Assembly (NCBI RefSeq): GCF_000821085.1
Contig: NZ_CCXR01000002.1
Location: forward strand, 1-64,000
Direction: 5' to 3'
Length of the DNA stretch: 64,000 nt
DNA from: Bacillus sp. B-jedd
GTDB lineage: Bacteria; Bacillota; Bacilli; Bacillales; Cytobacillaceae
In this document: positions 23,834 to 33,218 of the stretch, piece after piece
Layout of the letters: every line of letters starts with the position of its first letter
How positions within the stretch are numbered: the first letter of the stretch is position 1
Notes under the pieces: model-generated
Database searches by the model: none
Told to the model about the DNA's origin: nothing
What the model saw: only the letters and a program-made list of their open reading frames with translations
Made by a program: the position numbers and the translations under genes

Positions 23834-23873
23834 GACTTGGCACTTTTGCAAAAGAGTGCCAGGTCTTTTTTTG
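23834..23873 (+). terminator. Terminator between murP and mupG
   Basis: Long hairpin GACTTGGCACTTTTGC/AAAAGAGTGCCAGGTC followed by seven T, eleven bases after murP. It would reduce mupG transcription or separate it unless partly read through; no separate mupG promoter was obvious in the remaining 20 bases. Confidence 0.85.
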
Positions 23874-23895
23874 AAAGCGAAAGGAGCTTTTACAT

Positions 23896-24960
23896 ATGCT
23901 TGGTATTTCAATTTATTTATCTGAACCTGTCGCGGGTCAGGAGCCGTATATCCGCAAAATGAAGGAACATGGATTCGATTCGATTTTCACCTCCCTCCAC
24001 ATTCCCGAGGATGATCCCTCTCGATACCGTGATGAGCTGAAACAGCTCGGTGCCATTGCCCGTGAGCTGAATATGGAACTGGTCCCTGATATTTCGCCCA
24101 ATTCACTCAAGCATCTCGGCTGCACATGGGAAAACGCCGATTCGCTGCTCGAGTGGGGTTTGAGTGGGCTCAGGGTCGACTACGGAGTAGAGCCTGAAAC
24201 CATCGCCCTTCTTTCGCAAAAAATGAAGGTCGCGCTGAACGCAAGCACCCTTACAAGGGAAGAAATCACCGCCTTGAAAAAGTGCGGCCTAAACACGTCA
24301 TCCGTTGAGGCATGGCACAATTTCTATCCACGGCCGGAAACTGGCCTCGATCGCGAGAGCTTCCGGAACAAAAACCGGATGCTGAAAGAAGAAGGCATTA
24401 CAGTTATGGCTTTTATTCCAGGTAATCGGCAAAGGCGCGGTCCCTTGTTCAAAGGTTTGCCTACGCTCGAGGACCATAGAGATTCCTCCCCTTTCGCTGC
24501 CTTTCTCGACTTGAAGGAGAATGAAGGGGTTGATAAAACTCTCGTTGGCGACCCTGAGTTGTCAGATTCAGCCTTGCAGCAATTTTCCGCTTACAGGGAT
24601 GACGTATTTTACTTGCGGGCAAGCGCGTTTTCAAGCGACCAGCCCCTTCTTGAAACACTGTCTGCGACCCAGTCCAATCGCCAGGACAGCGCCCGTGATG
24701 TTATCCGTTCAATGGAATCACGGATGTACGCGCTAATTGGCACGAAAGATGTTCCTGCCCTTAATGCCGTGGAAAGGCCAACCGGATCAATTACAATCGA
24801 TAATGAAAAATACGGACGCTACCAAGGCGAAGTCCAGATAACGAAAAGAGATTTGGCGGCTGATGAAAAAGTGAATGTCGTTGGACGGGTAATCGAAGAA
24901 GACCTGCCGCTGCTCCCTTTTGTTAAAGGCGGCTGCAAGTTCATGCTGAGATGGGTTTAG
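23896..24960 (+). CDS. mupG: MupG-type 6-phospho-N-acetylmuramidase (DUF871)
   Basis: 354 aa. Starts with GISIYLSEPVAG and FDSIFTSLHIPEDDP, the signature of the DUF871 / MupG family, with a TIM-barrel-like N-terminal domain and a C-terminal cyclophilin-like domain from about residue 240. In Staphylococcus aureus MupG hydrolyses MurNAc-6-phosphate-GlcNAc to MurNAc-6-phosphate and GlcNAc. Next to murQ and murP this gives a full path from imported peptidoglycan disaccharide to amino sugars. Ribosome binding site AAAGGAGC. Confidence 0.92.
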   Translation: MLGISIYLSEPVAGQEPYIRKMKEHGFDSIFTSLHIPEDDPSRYRDELKQLGAIARELNMELVPDISPNSLKHLGCTWENADSLLEWGLSGLRVDYGVEPETIALLSQKMKVALNASTLTREEITALKKCGLNTSSVEAWHNFYPRPETGLDRESFRNKNRMLKEEGITVMAFIPGNRQRRGPLFKGLPTLEDHRDSSPFAAFLDLKENEGVDKTLVGDPELSDSALQQFSAYRDDVFYLRASAFSSDQPLLETLSATQSNRQDSARDVIRSMESRMYALIGTKDVPALNAVERPTGSITIDNEKYGRYQGEVQITKRDLAADEKVNVVGRVIEEDLPLLPFVKGGCKFMLRWV

Positions 24961-24974
24961 TTTTAGGATAAAGG

Positions 24975-25010
24975 AAGGGCCTGCTGCTGAAATAGCGGCG
25001 GCCCTTTTCT
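24975..25010 (+). terminator. Terminator after mupG
   Basis: AAGGGCC and GGCCCTT pair around an 18-base loop with further internal pairing; the TTTT tail follows, 15 bases after the mupG stop. Confidence 0.75.
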
Positions 25011-25069
25011 TGTTTAGATTTAATTGTTCCGCTGTTTCTTCGGCGGCCAAGATAAAGTACAGGAGGAAG

Positions 25070-25470
25070 ACTAGTTATATCAACCCTCTATCTGTAATTT
25101 TCACTAGTGAAAACTTACTACCTATATAGTAGGCGTCAGACGCCTACTATACAAAGAAAATAATTATAGCTAATTATCACTAGTTAATTCAAGTGATTAA
25201 CTAGGTAATACCTCACAACCGCCCTATTTTAACTAGTAATTATTCACTACACCCCCTAGTCCGGGCCAGACCCCTACTATATTAGCAAAATATTTATAGT
25301 TATTCTTCACTAGTTAACCGAAGGGATTCACTAGTGATTATCGCTTTTTCCACGAAATTTAACTAGTGAATTTTCACTAAACCGTCTAGTACGGGCCAGA
25401 CCCCTACTATATTAGCAAAATAATAATAGCTATATTTCACTAGTGATTGCGTATTCAACTATATAGGTTG
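25070..25470. repeat. Tandem repeat of 130 bp, about three copies, rich in ACTAGT
   Basis: Two full units are visible at 25131-25260 and 25261-25390, with a partial unit before (from about 25070) and after (to about 25470). Each has the landmarks CCAGACCCCTACTATATTAG (or its unit-1 variant), an A-rich stretch, TTCACTAGT motifs and an ending in CTAGT. ACTAGT occurs eight times in this block and once more at 25647, which is far above chance. TTTTCACTAGTGAAAA at 25099-25114 is a perfect palindrome. There is no open frame of note; function unknown. Confidence 0.85.
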
Positions 25471-25502
25471 AAATAAGGATTGGTATTCATGCTGGTGCGG
25501 GG

Positions 25503-25635
25503 TGGTTGATTTCCGCTCCGGGCATTTCGCTTTCCGCGGGGCGTCAGTGGAGCCTCCTCGTCGCGTTGCTCCTGTGGGGTCTCCCCTTGCCGCTCAATCC
25601 CGCAGGAGTCTACATGCCTGAGCTCCAATCAACCA
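25503..25635. repeat. GC-rich dispersed intergenic repeat with inverted ends
   Basis: 133 bp bounded by TGGTTGATT at 25503-25511 and its inverse AATCAACCA at 25627-25635. The interior carries TTTCCGCGGGGCGTCAG and GAGCCTCCTCGTCGC. I recall this type of element (TTTCCGCGGGGCG, CGCAGGAGTC, CCAATCAACC) as common between genes in many Bacillaceae. Its right end recurs at 55168-55247. Confidence 0.8.
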
Positions 25636-25695
25636 GTTTTTCAAATACTAGTGTAATTATTAAGCGTAACCTATATAGCTAGCATCCGCCGCAGT

Positions 25696-26472
25696 CTATT
25701 TCCCCTGAAAATTAGGTCGCCGCTTTTCGCTGAACGCTTGCAGCGCTTCTACCCTGTCCTCAGTTGGGATGAGCGCTTCGTAAGCCTGCCGCTCGATTTT
25801 CAGGCCGGTCTGCAAATCCGTCTCCATCCCCTGCTTGATTGCCAGTTTTGCCTGTCTGAGGGCAATCGGTCCGTTATTGAGGAGATTTTTCGCAAATTCA
25901 ACACTCAGTTCCATCGCCCGGCCATCCCCGGCAATCCGTGTCAGCAGCCCATATTTATTCGCTTCCCCGGCCGTCAGGCGGTGTGCGCCGAGGATAAGCT
26001 CTAGCGCCTTCGCCTGTCCTATCAGCCTTGGAAGCCGCTGCGTCCCGCCAGCTCCCGGTATGATCGCCAGACTCGTTTCTGTCAACCCTAGCTGGATACC
26101 CTCTTCCGCAATCCTGAAATCGCACGCCAGGGCAAGCTCCATTCCGCCCCCGAAGCAAAAACCGTTTATGGCGGCGATGGTCGGCTGCGGCATAAGATCG
26201 ACGAGACTGAAGACTTCACTGATTTTGCCGACATTCCTCAGCACCTGCTCAACGGTCAGGGTCCTTCTTTCCTTTAAGTCCGCCCCGACACTGAACGCTT
26301 TTCCGCCGGCGCCCGTAAAGATTACGACGCGAACATCGTTGTCGTTGCTTACTTCCTTGACCACTTCCTCCAGCCTGCAAAGCGTGTCATAGTTGAATGC
26401 ATTCATCACTTCGGGCCTGTTGAGGGTAATAACACCAATATAATCTCTTTTTTCAAATAGAATTTGATCCAT
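25696..26472 (-). CDS. Enoyl-CoA hydratase/isomerase family protein
   Basis: 258 aa from the ATG at 26472 behind GGGAGG. Crotonase-fold features: the oxyanion hole segment GKAFSVGADLKE near residue 63 and GFCFGGGMELALACDFR near residue 104, with the two catalytic-type Glu region EtSLAIIPGAGGTQRLPR near residue 130. It lies 93 bases downstream of lcfB in the same direction, which suggests fatty acid degradation or methylglutaconyl-type substrates. The exact substrate is not clear. Confidence 0.9.
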   Translation of the reverse strand: MDQILFEKRDYIGVITLNRPEVMNAFNYDTLCRLEEVVKEVSNDNDVRVVIFTGAGGKAFSVGADLKERRTLTVEQVLRNVGKISEVFSLVDLMPQPTIAAINGFCFGGGMELALACDFRIAEEGIQLGLTETSLAIIPGAGGTQRLPRLIGQAKALELILGAHRLTAGEANKYGLLTRIAGDGRAMELSVEFAKNLLNNGPIALRQAKLAIKQGMETDLQTGLKIERQAYEALIPTEDRVEALQAFSEKRRPNFQGK

Positions 26473-26565
26473 AGTCAATAACCTCCCATTTGGCATGGCA
26501 AGGGGCAGACACTGGCAGCCTGCCCCCTGATAGAACATATTCAAGTGTTGGTTCGTACTTTCCTA

Positions 26566-28134
26566 TTATTGTTTTGCCGCCTCGGTTACCTGGGTCCGCA
26601 ACGCCCTGCGCAAAATTTTCCCTGTGGTGTTCTTCGGCAGTTCTTCAAGGAATTCTATTTTGGATGGCACCTTGTATTTCGCCAGGCGCTCACTGCAAAA
26701 ATCAAGCAGTTCCTCTTCAGTAAGAGCGGGATTTTTGGAAACGGCATATGCAATGACCGCTTCACCGAAGTCCGGGTCAGGAATGCCGACGACGGCTGCT
26801 TCAATGATTTCGGAGTGATCATAAAGCACTTCCTCAACCTCGCGCGGGTAAACATTGTAGCCGCCAACGATGACCAGGTCCTTTTTCCGGTCGACGATGT
26901 AGAAATAGCCCTCATCGTCCATCCGGGCGAGGTCGCCGGTATACAGCCAGCTGTCGCGGATCGTAGCAGCTGTTTCTTCCGGCATTTTATAGTAGCCCTT
27001 CATAACATTCGGGCCCCTGACAATCAATTCACCTACCTGGCCGGGAGGCACTTCCTCGCCGAGTTCGTCGACCACCCTGTTCTCGACATTGACAATCGAC
27101 ATTCCGATCGAACCTGGCTTCCGCTCGCGGTCAAGCGGATTGAAGCAAGTAACGGGAGATGCTTCGGACAGGCCATAGCCTTCTGAAACCCGGACATTGA
27201 ATTTCTTTTCAAAATTATACAGAAGCGCGACCGGCATCGACGCCCCTCCTGAAACAGCAAGGCGGAGTGATGTAAAGTCCTCCGGATTTCCGCCTGCGTT
27301 TGCATACTGGAGAAGGAAGTTATACATCGTGGGCACGCCCGCGAAAATCGTCGCTTCCTGTTCGCGTGCAAGGTCAAAGATATCCTTAGGGCTGAACTTT
27401 GGCGCGATCAGCATAGTAGCGCCCGACATCAGCGGCGCATTCAGGGCGACGGTCAAGCAGAATACATGGAACATTGGCAGGACCGTAACAATTCTATCCT
27501 GCTCATTCATATTTAAATAATCGGCAATATCGATCGCATTGCTGTAAAGGTTCTTTTGCGTCAGCATTGCGCCCTTTGGCTTGCCTGTCGTCCCTGACGT
27601 ATAAAGAATGACAGCGGTATCATTTTCATGCAGTTCAGGGCCTGCAAAATCAAGTCTGCCGGTAGCGAGGACGTCTGTAAACGCCTTCAATTTCGGGTAG
27701 ATGCTTAGTTCCTCTTTATGTAGGCCTTCCGCTTCAGGCTGGTTGGAATCGCAAATAATATAGTGCTCAATTTTTGGAAGGAGCTGGTGTGACTTTTCAG
27801 CGACAGGAATCAGCAGATCCAGCGAGATGACTGCCTTCACATCGGCATTGGTCAGGATATAGCCGATTTCGTCCGGACTGTAGATGGGATTGACTGGTAT
27901 GACGGTGGCTCCGAGGCGGAGCGCGCCATAAAGGCTGATGACAAAGTATGGCGAGTTTCCGAGCAGCAGGGCGATATGGTCGCCTTTTTTAATGCCAAGC
28001 CGCTCCAGCCCTGAGGCAAATTTGGTAATGGCGGCATCGAGCTCCCCATAAGATGTCGGGTTGCCCATGAATACATAAGCGCTTTTTTCCGGCATGGCCT
28101 GTGCAGTCTCGTGAAGCCTGGTCGATAGGTTCAA
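26566..28134 (-). CDS. lcfB: Long-chain fatty-acid-CoA ligase
   Basis: 522 aa from a TTG at 28134: GGGGGAG lies six bases upstream and [11 protein letters not shown] then aligns with the B. subtilis LcfB N-terminus MNLVSKLEETA. The AMP-forming motifs are clear: [19 protein letters not shown] near residue 160, [14 protein letters not shown] near 305, and [20 protein letters not shown] near 390. It activates fatty acids with ATP and CoA. Probably co-transcribed with the enoyl-CoA hydratase. Confidence 0.95.
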   Translation of the reverse strand: MNLSTRLHETAQAMPEKSAYVFMGNPTSYGELDAAITKFASGLERLGIKKGDHIALLLGNSPYFVISLYGALRLGATVIPVNPIYSPDEIGYILTNADVKAVISLDLLIPVAEKSHQLLPKIEHYIICDSNQPEAEGLHKEELSIYPKLKAFTDVLATGRLDFAGPELHENDTAVILYTSGTTGKPKGAMLTQKNLYSNAIDIADYLNMNEQDRIVTVLPMFHVFCLTVALNAPLMSGATMLIAPKFSPKDIFDLAREQEATIFAGVPTMYNFLLQYANAGGNPEDFTSLRLAVSGGASMPVALLYNFEKKFNVRVSEGYGLSEASPVTCFNPLDRERKPGSIGMSIVNVENRVVDELGEEVPPGQVGELIVRGPNVMKGYYKMPEETAATIRDSWLYTGDLARMDDEGYFYIVDRKKDLVIVGGYNVYPREVEEVLYDHSEIIEAAVVGIPDPDFGEAVIAYAVSKNPALTEEELLDFCSERLAKYKVPSKIEFLEELPKNTTGKILRRALRTQVTEAAKQ

Positions 28135-28310
28135 CTTCATCTCCCCCTTGAGGCGTGAATGGAAATCATTCACCTTCCCGCAAAATTAAAAATATTCTAA
28201 ATTCATTATAAAGAATGGCTTGCTCCCCTTCAAGTTTTACTGAGCTCGGGATTAAAGAAAAGCCTTCCCAGTGGAGGTTCACATTAGGGGTTTCCGGGAT
28301 AAAATCGCCA

Positions 28311-28343
28311 TAATAAAGCCCCCGCTGCGAAATCAGCGGAGGC
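28311..28343 (-). terminator. Terminator after lplJ
   Basis: For the minus transcript, GCCTCCGCTG-ATTTCG-CAGCGGGGGC followed by TTTATTA, ten bases after the lplJ stop. Confidence 0.75.
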
Positions 28344-28351
28344 CATGAAAA

Positions 28352-29341
28352 TTAATAGACCAGCTCAATAAATTCATCTTTGGTAATGTTGCCGAAGTAA
28401 TGCCTGATTTCCACATTTTCAAGCGCCGCGGCTATGTCAGACCTGTCGTAGCGGATGCCTTTCAGCTTTTCTTCAATCTCGGAAACGTCACCGACTCCGA
28501 AGAAGTCGCCGTAAATTTTGCAATTTTCGATATGGCCCTTTTCAACTGTGAGCCTTAAATCAATCGAACCGACTGGGAAACGTTTTGAACGCTGGAGATT
28601 GAATTTCGGCGAGCGGCCGTAGTTCCAATCCCAATTCTGGTACCGTTCTTTAGAAAGTTCATGGATTTTCTGCCAGTCTTCGTCAGTCAGTTTATATTCA
28701 GGAATGTCCTCTGCCCCGTCAAAAATATAGTTCAGAAGCATGGAGCGGAACTCTTCCATCGTGATCTTCCTGTCCAGGAACTCGGAAATGTTGGCGACCC
28801 GGCTCCTAATCGATTTGATGCCTTTTGATTCAATCTTCTCTTTTTTCACTTTTAACGCGGCGACAACGGCATCAATCTCCGAATCAAGCATGAGCGTGCC
28901 GTGGCTGAACATCCTGCCCTTAGTGGAGAACTGCGCGTTACCGGATATTTTCCGGCCGTCGACCGTAATGTCATTCCGGCCGCTTAATTCTGCATTAACG
29001 CCCAGCCTTGCAAGCGCCGCGACAACCGGCTCGGTGAACTTCCGAAAATTGTGGAAGCTTTCTCCGTCATCCTTCGTGATGAAACTGAAATTAAGGTTGC
29101 CGAGGTCGTGGTACACCGCTCCGCCGCCTGACAGCCTGCGGACGACGTGGATTCCGTTATCTTCAACGTAATCGGTATTGATTTCCTCGATTGTATTCTG
29201 GTTCTTACCGATAATAATCGAAGGCTCATTAATGTAAAAGAGCAGATATGTCCGATCAATATCGAGGTTTTTCAGTGCATACTCCTCTATGGCCAGATTA
29301 ATGCGCGGGTCTGTAATTCCCTTGTTATCAATAAACAGCAT
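28352..29341 (-). CDS. lplJ: Lipoate-protein ligase
   Basis: 329 aa. It carries the ligase signatures RRLSGGGAVYHDLGNLNFSF near residue 70, the catalytic Lys in GRKISGNAQFSTKGR near residue 128, and the C-terminal accessory domain from about residue 250. It attaches free lipoate to the E2 and GcvH proteins via lipoyl-AMP. The location after yhfI matches B. subtilis yhfI-lplJ-lcfB order. Ribosome binding site AAAGGGG. Confidence 0.95.
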   Translation of the reverse strand: MLFIDNKGITDPRINLAIEEYALKNLDIDRTYLLFYINEPSIIIGKNQNTIEEINTDYVEDNGIHVVRRLSGGGAVYHDLGNLNFSFITKDDGESFHNFRKFTEPVVAALARLGVNAELSGRNDITVDGRKISGNAQFSTKGRMFSHGTLMLDSEIDAVVAALKVKKEKIESKGIKSIRSRVANISEFLDRKITMEEFRSMLLNYIFDGAEDIPEYKLTDEDWQKIHELSKERYQNWDWNYGRSPKFNLQRSKRFPVGSIDLRLTVEKGHIENCKIYGDFFGVGDVSEIEEKLKGIRYDRSDIAAALENVEIRHYFGNITKDEFIELVY

Positions 29342-29436
29342 GGCAATACCCCTTTTCTATATGTATGGGCAAAAAGGCTGCCCCCGGCCAAATCATGCTG
29401 GCCGCTTTATTCCTGCAAAACCACACAGTGATGCAG

Positions 29437-30171
29437 CTACAGCTCCACCACCATGAATTCGTCGGCAAGCCTAATCTTGCCGCTGTATTCCTTTGAAGCC
29501 TCCTCAACAAGGTTGTTGAGTTCGCCGTAATGCGGAAGATGGGTCAAAATCAGCTGCCCGGCTTCTGAGCGCCTTGCAAATCTGCCTGCTTCCGTGCTCG
29601 TCATATGGCCGGCACCCTGTCCTGACTGATGGGCATAAAAATTGCACTCGCACAACAGGACATCGGCATTTTTGCTGAACGGGATGAACTCTTCCTTGAA
29701 CGCGCTATCGGCTGTGTAGACAATCGACTTGCCTCCCGCTTCGAATCTCATCGCATAGCAAGGAACCGGGTGGACTGTTTTCAAAAAGGTGATGTCAAAC
29801 GGACCTATTTGAAGAGCCGCACCTGGTTTATAGGCAAATCCTTTCGTTACCCCATCGTGGGTGAGCTTCCTGAATTCGGCATCATCCTCTTTATGGCCGT
29901 AGATCGGGAGAACCGGCAATTTCCCTTTAAGGAAACCTTGGATGAGCCTGGCATGGTATAAAACACTGATGTCTGCGACGTGGTCTGGATGGTAATGCGA
30001 CAGGATGACAGCATCCAATTCCTCCGGCTGTACCACATTTTGCATTTTCGCCAACACACCGCTGCCACAATCAATGAGCAGCTTATAGCCATCTTGCTCA
30101 AGCAAATACCCTGTGCTGGCGCCATTTTTCTTCGGATAGCCGCCCCACTGGCCAATAATCGTCAATTTCAT
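29437..30171 (-). CDS. yhfI: Metallo-beta-lactamase-fold hydrolase, YhfI-like
   Basis: 244 aa. The metal-binding HxHxDH motif is LSHYHPDHVADIS near residue 57, with later ligands in KTVHPVPCYAMRF and YTADSAF and a final His in LTHLPHYG. The layout resembles RNase Z/arylsulfatase-like MBL hydrolases, but it is shorter than RNase Z and lacks an exosite arm. B. subtilis YhfI occupies the same place. Substrate unknown. Confidence 0.88.
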   Translation of the reverse strand: MKLTIIGQWGGYPKKNGASTGYLLEQDGYKLLIDCGSGVLAKMQNVVQPEELDAVILSHYHPDHVADISVLYHARLIQGFLKGKLPVLPIYGHKEDDAEFRKLTHDGVTKGFAYKPGAALQIGPFDITFLKTVHPVPCYAMRFEAGGKSIVYTADSAFKEEFIPFSKNADVLLCECNFYAHQSGQGAGHMTSTEAGRFARRSEAGQLILTHLPHYGELNNLVEEASKEYSGKIRLADEFMVVEL

Positions 30172-30253
30172 TTATTCCACCTCATTATCGCTGATTTTTC
30201 TAGTATTTACTATACTCAAAATTACAAACTTTTTCATGTTTCTGGCCCGATAG

Positions 30254-30297
30254 ACAAAAAGCGGCTGCCAGGATCAGCCTGGCAGCCGCTTTTATTT
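30254..30297. terminator. Bidirectional terminator between yhfI and yhgE
   Basis: Perfect stem AAGCGGCTGCCAGG/CCTGGCAGCCGCTT around ATCAG, flanked by A5 on one side and TTTATTTTA on the other. It ends yhgE on the minus strand. Confidence 0.9.
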
Positions 30298-32492
30298 TAG
30301 TTCGCCAAAATGGCGTATTTCTTTTTGTGCATTGTGATGAAATAGCCCAATGTTCCAAGCGCGAACACAACGCTGAATCCAATCAGCACAAGCATATTTT
30401 GCGTCATAAAGGCGAAATCACCGCTTGAGATGACTGCCTTGAATCCGGCCACTGAGTAGGTCATTGGCAAAAATGCATTGAAGTGCTGCAGGAAGCCCGG
30501 GATCAATTCAAGCGGGAATGTACCAGCGCTTGTTGTCAGCTGTAGAATCAAAATGATAATGGCCAGGAAACGGCCAGGATCGCCAAGTGTTGTCACAAGA
30601 ACCTGGATGAGTGTGATGAATGTCAGGCTCGTTACGATTGAGAACAGAATGAATAATGGAATGCTTTCAACATGGATCCCCAGCGCGCCTAAAAGGATGG
30701 CGTCCGCAAGCAAGGCCTGGACAACGCCAATGCCGGCGAGAATGCCGAACTTGCCGAGGAACCAGCTTAACCCGTTTCTCGGGGTTCCCGCCGCTTCCCT
30801 TAATGGGAATACGATTGAAAGCAGCAAGGCGCCGACGAACAATCCGAGTGACAGGAAGTATGGAGCAAAGCCTGTCCCATAGTTTGGCACTTCATTGATT
30901 TTCTCGTTTTTCACTTTAACCGGATCGGCCATCATATTGTACGTTTTATCATCGGCCTTCACCCCGGATGCTTCATTTGCTCCGTCTGAAAGTTTGTCAG
31001 CAAGTTCTTTGGAACCGGCGGCCAATTCAGATGTGCCTTTTGCCAGTTGTTCAGAACCATCGGCAAGCTTTCCAGTACCTGTTTTAAGGGCGCCCGTACC
31101 AGCGGCCAGTTGGCTTGTTCCGCCTGACAGCTCGGAAGAACCGGCGGCCAATTCATCAGCTCCCGCTTTCGCTTTCGCAAACTCCGCCTCATAGGTTTTT
31201 AAACCGGAAACGACTTGTCCCTGTCCTTCGGATAGTTTTTTCGCACCAGCTTCAAGCTCACTGCTTCCTTTTGCAAGAGCATCCACTCCTTGGCTGGCCT
31301 GTACTTCTCCGTTTTTCAAATCAGCGAGGCCCCCGGCTAGCGTTGAAGTTCCTGCCTGAATTTTACCCGCGCCATCGCTCAGCTGGCCTGTTGCGACTGC
31401 CAGCTGGGAGCTTCCGGCTTTAAGTGCGGCCAACTTTTCTTCATATACTTTACGCTGCTGTTCTGGAAGGCTTGCGAGCATCGGCTGCAGCCCCTGGACA
31501 AGTTCATCGATGCCTGCATTGAGTGATGCGGCGCCAGAAGCAGCTGCCTGTGAACCTTTTTGCCATTCACCCGTTTTCGCATTCAAGGCATTTGCACCCT
31601 GTTGGAGCTTGTCAGTCCCTTCCATCATCGCTGGGAGCTTACCTTTCAGCATCTCAAGCCCTTCCCTGGAACGCGCAGCTCCTGATGCAAGCTGGTCCGC
31701 GCCTGCTTTCACCTGTTCGGCTCCGGCTGTAATCTTCTGATGCCCGCCCTGGAGTTCCGCCATGCCAGAGGCAAGCTGTTTATTTCCTTCACTGACCTTG
31801 GCGGCGCCGGCATTAAGCTTATTGGCGCCTTCGGAAAATTCAACCGCTTTGCCGGCAAGAGTCTTAAGCCCATCATTCAATTGGGCAGAACCCGCCTGCA
31901 ATTCAGACGATCCGTCACTAACTTGTCCGGCACCTTCGCTGGCCTTTTTCACTCCATCGGCCAGGTCGCCAATTTTATCAAACATTGTTTCCGCGTATGT
32001 TTCAGTCACTTTTTCCGAAAGGGAAGCTTTTATCTTATCAACCGCGGTCCCGCCAATTTGCGCCGATAGGAAGTTGTAGCTTTCATTCGGCACATAAATC
32101 AGTTTTAGTTTTTCAGGATTTTCATCAAGCAAGGTAGTTGCATTTTCGGAAAAGTCGGCGGGGATTTCAATCAGCATATAGTATTTCTGGTTCTTCAACT
32201 GCTTATATCCCTGTTCTTTTCCTACTAGCTCAAAATCAAATTCCTTACTGTCTTTCAATTTATCAACAAGATCATTTCCAAGCTGGAGGTCTTCTCCATT
32301 AAACTCGGCCCCCGTATCACTGTTGACGACGGCGACGGGTAAATCGGCGAGTTTTGCATAAGGATCCCAGAAAGCCCAGAGGAACATTCCCGCATATAAA
32401 ACAGGAATGAACATAACGGCAATGATTGGAATCAGAAGCTTTCTGTTTTTCAAAATAGCTGCCATTTCCTGTTTAATCATGATGTTTTTCAC
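30297..32492 (-). CDS. yhgE: YhgE/Pip-family membrane protein
   Basis: 731 aa from the GTG at 32492 placed eight bases after AGGAGG. One membrane segment is near residues 22-45 and five more lie in the C-terminal 200 residues (ABC-2-type). The long extracellular middle, residues 180-510, is built of heptad-like repeats (SGAxxLxxGxxxL, for example QLASGMAELQGGHQKITAG). Relatives include Pip, the phage-infection protein of Lactococcus, and type VII secretion EsaA/YueB-like receptors. Its neighbour yhgD is a TetR repressor that very likely controls it. Confidence 0.9.
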   Translation of the reverse strand: MKNIMIKQEMAAILKNRKLLIPIIAVMFIPVLYAGMFLWAFWDPYAKLADLPVAVVNSDTGAEFNGEDLQLGNDLVDKLKDSKEFDFELVGKEQGYKQLKNQKYYMLIEIPADFSENATTLLDENPEKLKLIYVPNESYNFLSAQIGGTAVDKIKASLSEKVTETYAETMFDKIGDLADGVKKASEGAGQVSDGSSELQAGSAQLNDGLKTLAGKAVEFSEGANKLNAGAAKVSEGNKQLASGMAELQGGHQKITAGAEQVKAGADQLASGAARSREGLEMLKGKLPAMMEGTDKLQQGANALNAKTGEWQKGSQAAASGAASLNAGIDELVQGLQPMLASLPEQQRKVYEEKLAALKAGSSQLAVATGQLSDGAGKIQAGTSTLAGGLADLKNGEVQASQGVDALAKGSSELEAGAKKLSEGQGQVVSGLKTYEAEFAKAKAGADELAAGSSELSGGTSQLAAGTGALKTGTGKLADGSEQLAKGTSELAAGSKELADKLSDGANEASGVKADDKTYNMMADPVKVKNEKINEVPNYGTGFAPYFLSLGLFVGALLLSIVFPLREAAGTPRNGLSWFLGKFGILAGIGVVQALLADAILLGALGIHVESIPLFILFSIVTSLTFITLIQVLVTTLGDPGRFLAIIILILQLTTSAGTFPLELIPGFLQHFNAFLPMTYSVAGFKAVISSGDFAFMTQNMLVLIGFSVVFALGTLGYFITMHKKKYAILAN

Positions 32493-32515
32493 TAATTTGA
32501 CCTCCTGATAATAAG

Positions 32516-32540
32516 TGACCGTTTTGTTCAATCAGTCATT
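32516..32540. promoter_or_regulatory. Candidate YhgD operator upstream of yhgE
   Basis: TGACCGTTTTGTTCA followed by ATCAGTCATT; the outer parts TGACCGTTT and TCAGTCATT are identical to the site in front of yhgD at 33219-33243, in the same orientation and spacing. It ends 24 bases before the yhgE GTG. Confidence 0.75.
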
Positions 32541-32598
32541 CCAAAGCTTAAATGAGGGATTACCAATCGGTTTGATAATCCCAAGCGCAAAGCATTAT

Positions 32599-33177
32599 TT
32601 AATTGTTCTTTCTCAGCCCTTGGAAGATATACCTTTCAAAAATGCGGGCGATTTCTTCTTTTTCAAGTGGCTGATGATATTTCTCCCAATCAAAAATCAA
32701 TGACACATAAAGCTTTAAAATAATAAAAGCTGTTACTTCCGGATCGCATTCGCCAATTTCTCCGCTATTGATGGCAGCCTTCACTTTTTCCTTCATATAG
32801 TTGAGAATCGCCTGTTCAAGTGTGGCGAGTACTTCCATAACTGCGGGCGTTCCCATTTCCTTTTCTTCCTGAAAAAGCTTAATTGTCAGCTGATGCTCTT
32901 TGCGGAACTCCAGCATTTTATACAATGAGCGATGGACATTCTCATGGAAGGAAAGCCCGGGTTTAAAGGCTTCATCTGCCTCCCTTTTCATTTCCTTGAT
33001 AAGGGAAGTAATGATTTCATCGAACAGCTCTTCTTTATTTTTGAAAAAAGTATAAATGGTGCCCTTTCCAACATTGGCAAGCCTAGCTACCTGATCCATT
33101 GTTGTGGCCTTATAGCCGAATAACGAGAATGACTTTGTCGCAGCTTCAATAATATGCTGCCTCCTGTCGATTGACAA
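32599..33177 (-). CDS. yhgD: TetR/AcrR-family repressor YhgD
   Basis: 192 aa from a TTG at 33177, seven bases after GGAGG; an upstream ATG overlaps the ribosome binding site. The helix-turn-helix is ATTMDQVARLANVGKGTIYTFF near residues 22-43, typical of TetR proteins, and the rest is an all-helical ligand domain. It is divergent in function from, though codirectional with, yhgE, and matching operators in front of both indicate autoregulation and control of yhgE. Confidence 0.92.
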   Translation of the reverse strand: MSIDRRQHIIEAATKSFSLFGYKATTMDQVARLANVGKGTIYTFFKNKEELFDEIITSLIKEMKREADEAFKPGLSFHENVHRSLYKMLEFRKEHQLTIKLFQEEKEMGTPAVMEVLATLEQAILNYMKEKVKAAINSGEIGECDPEVTAFIILKLYVSLIFDWEKYHQPLEKEEIARIFERYIFQGLRKNN

Positions 33178-33218
33178 TGCCCCACCTCCAGTCATAACAG
33201 ACTCTTTTTATCAAAAAA

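Noticed and set aside
26515..26545. GGGGCAG/CTGCCCC hairpin between lcfB and the enoyl-CoA hydratase as a terminator
   Set aside because: No T-run on either side; likely only an mRNA structure within one operon.
26545..27186. Long plus-strand frame (213 codons) within lcfB
   Set aside because: Antisense shadow of a strongly conserved ligase gene; no ribosome binding site and no plausible protein features.
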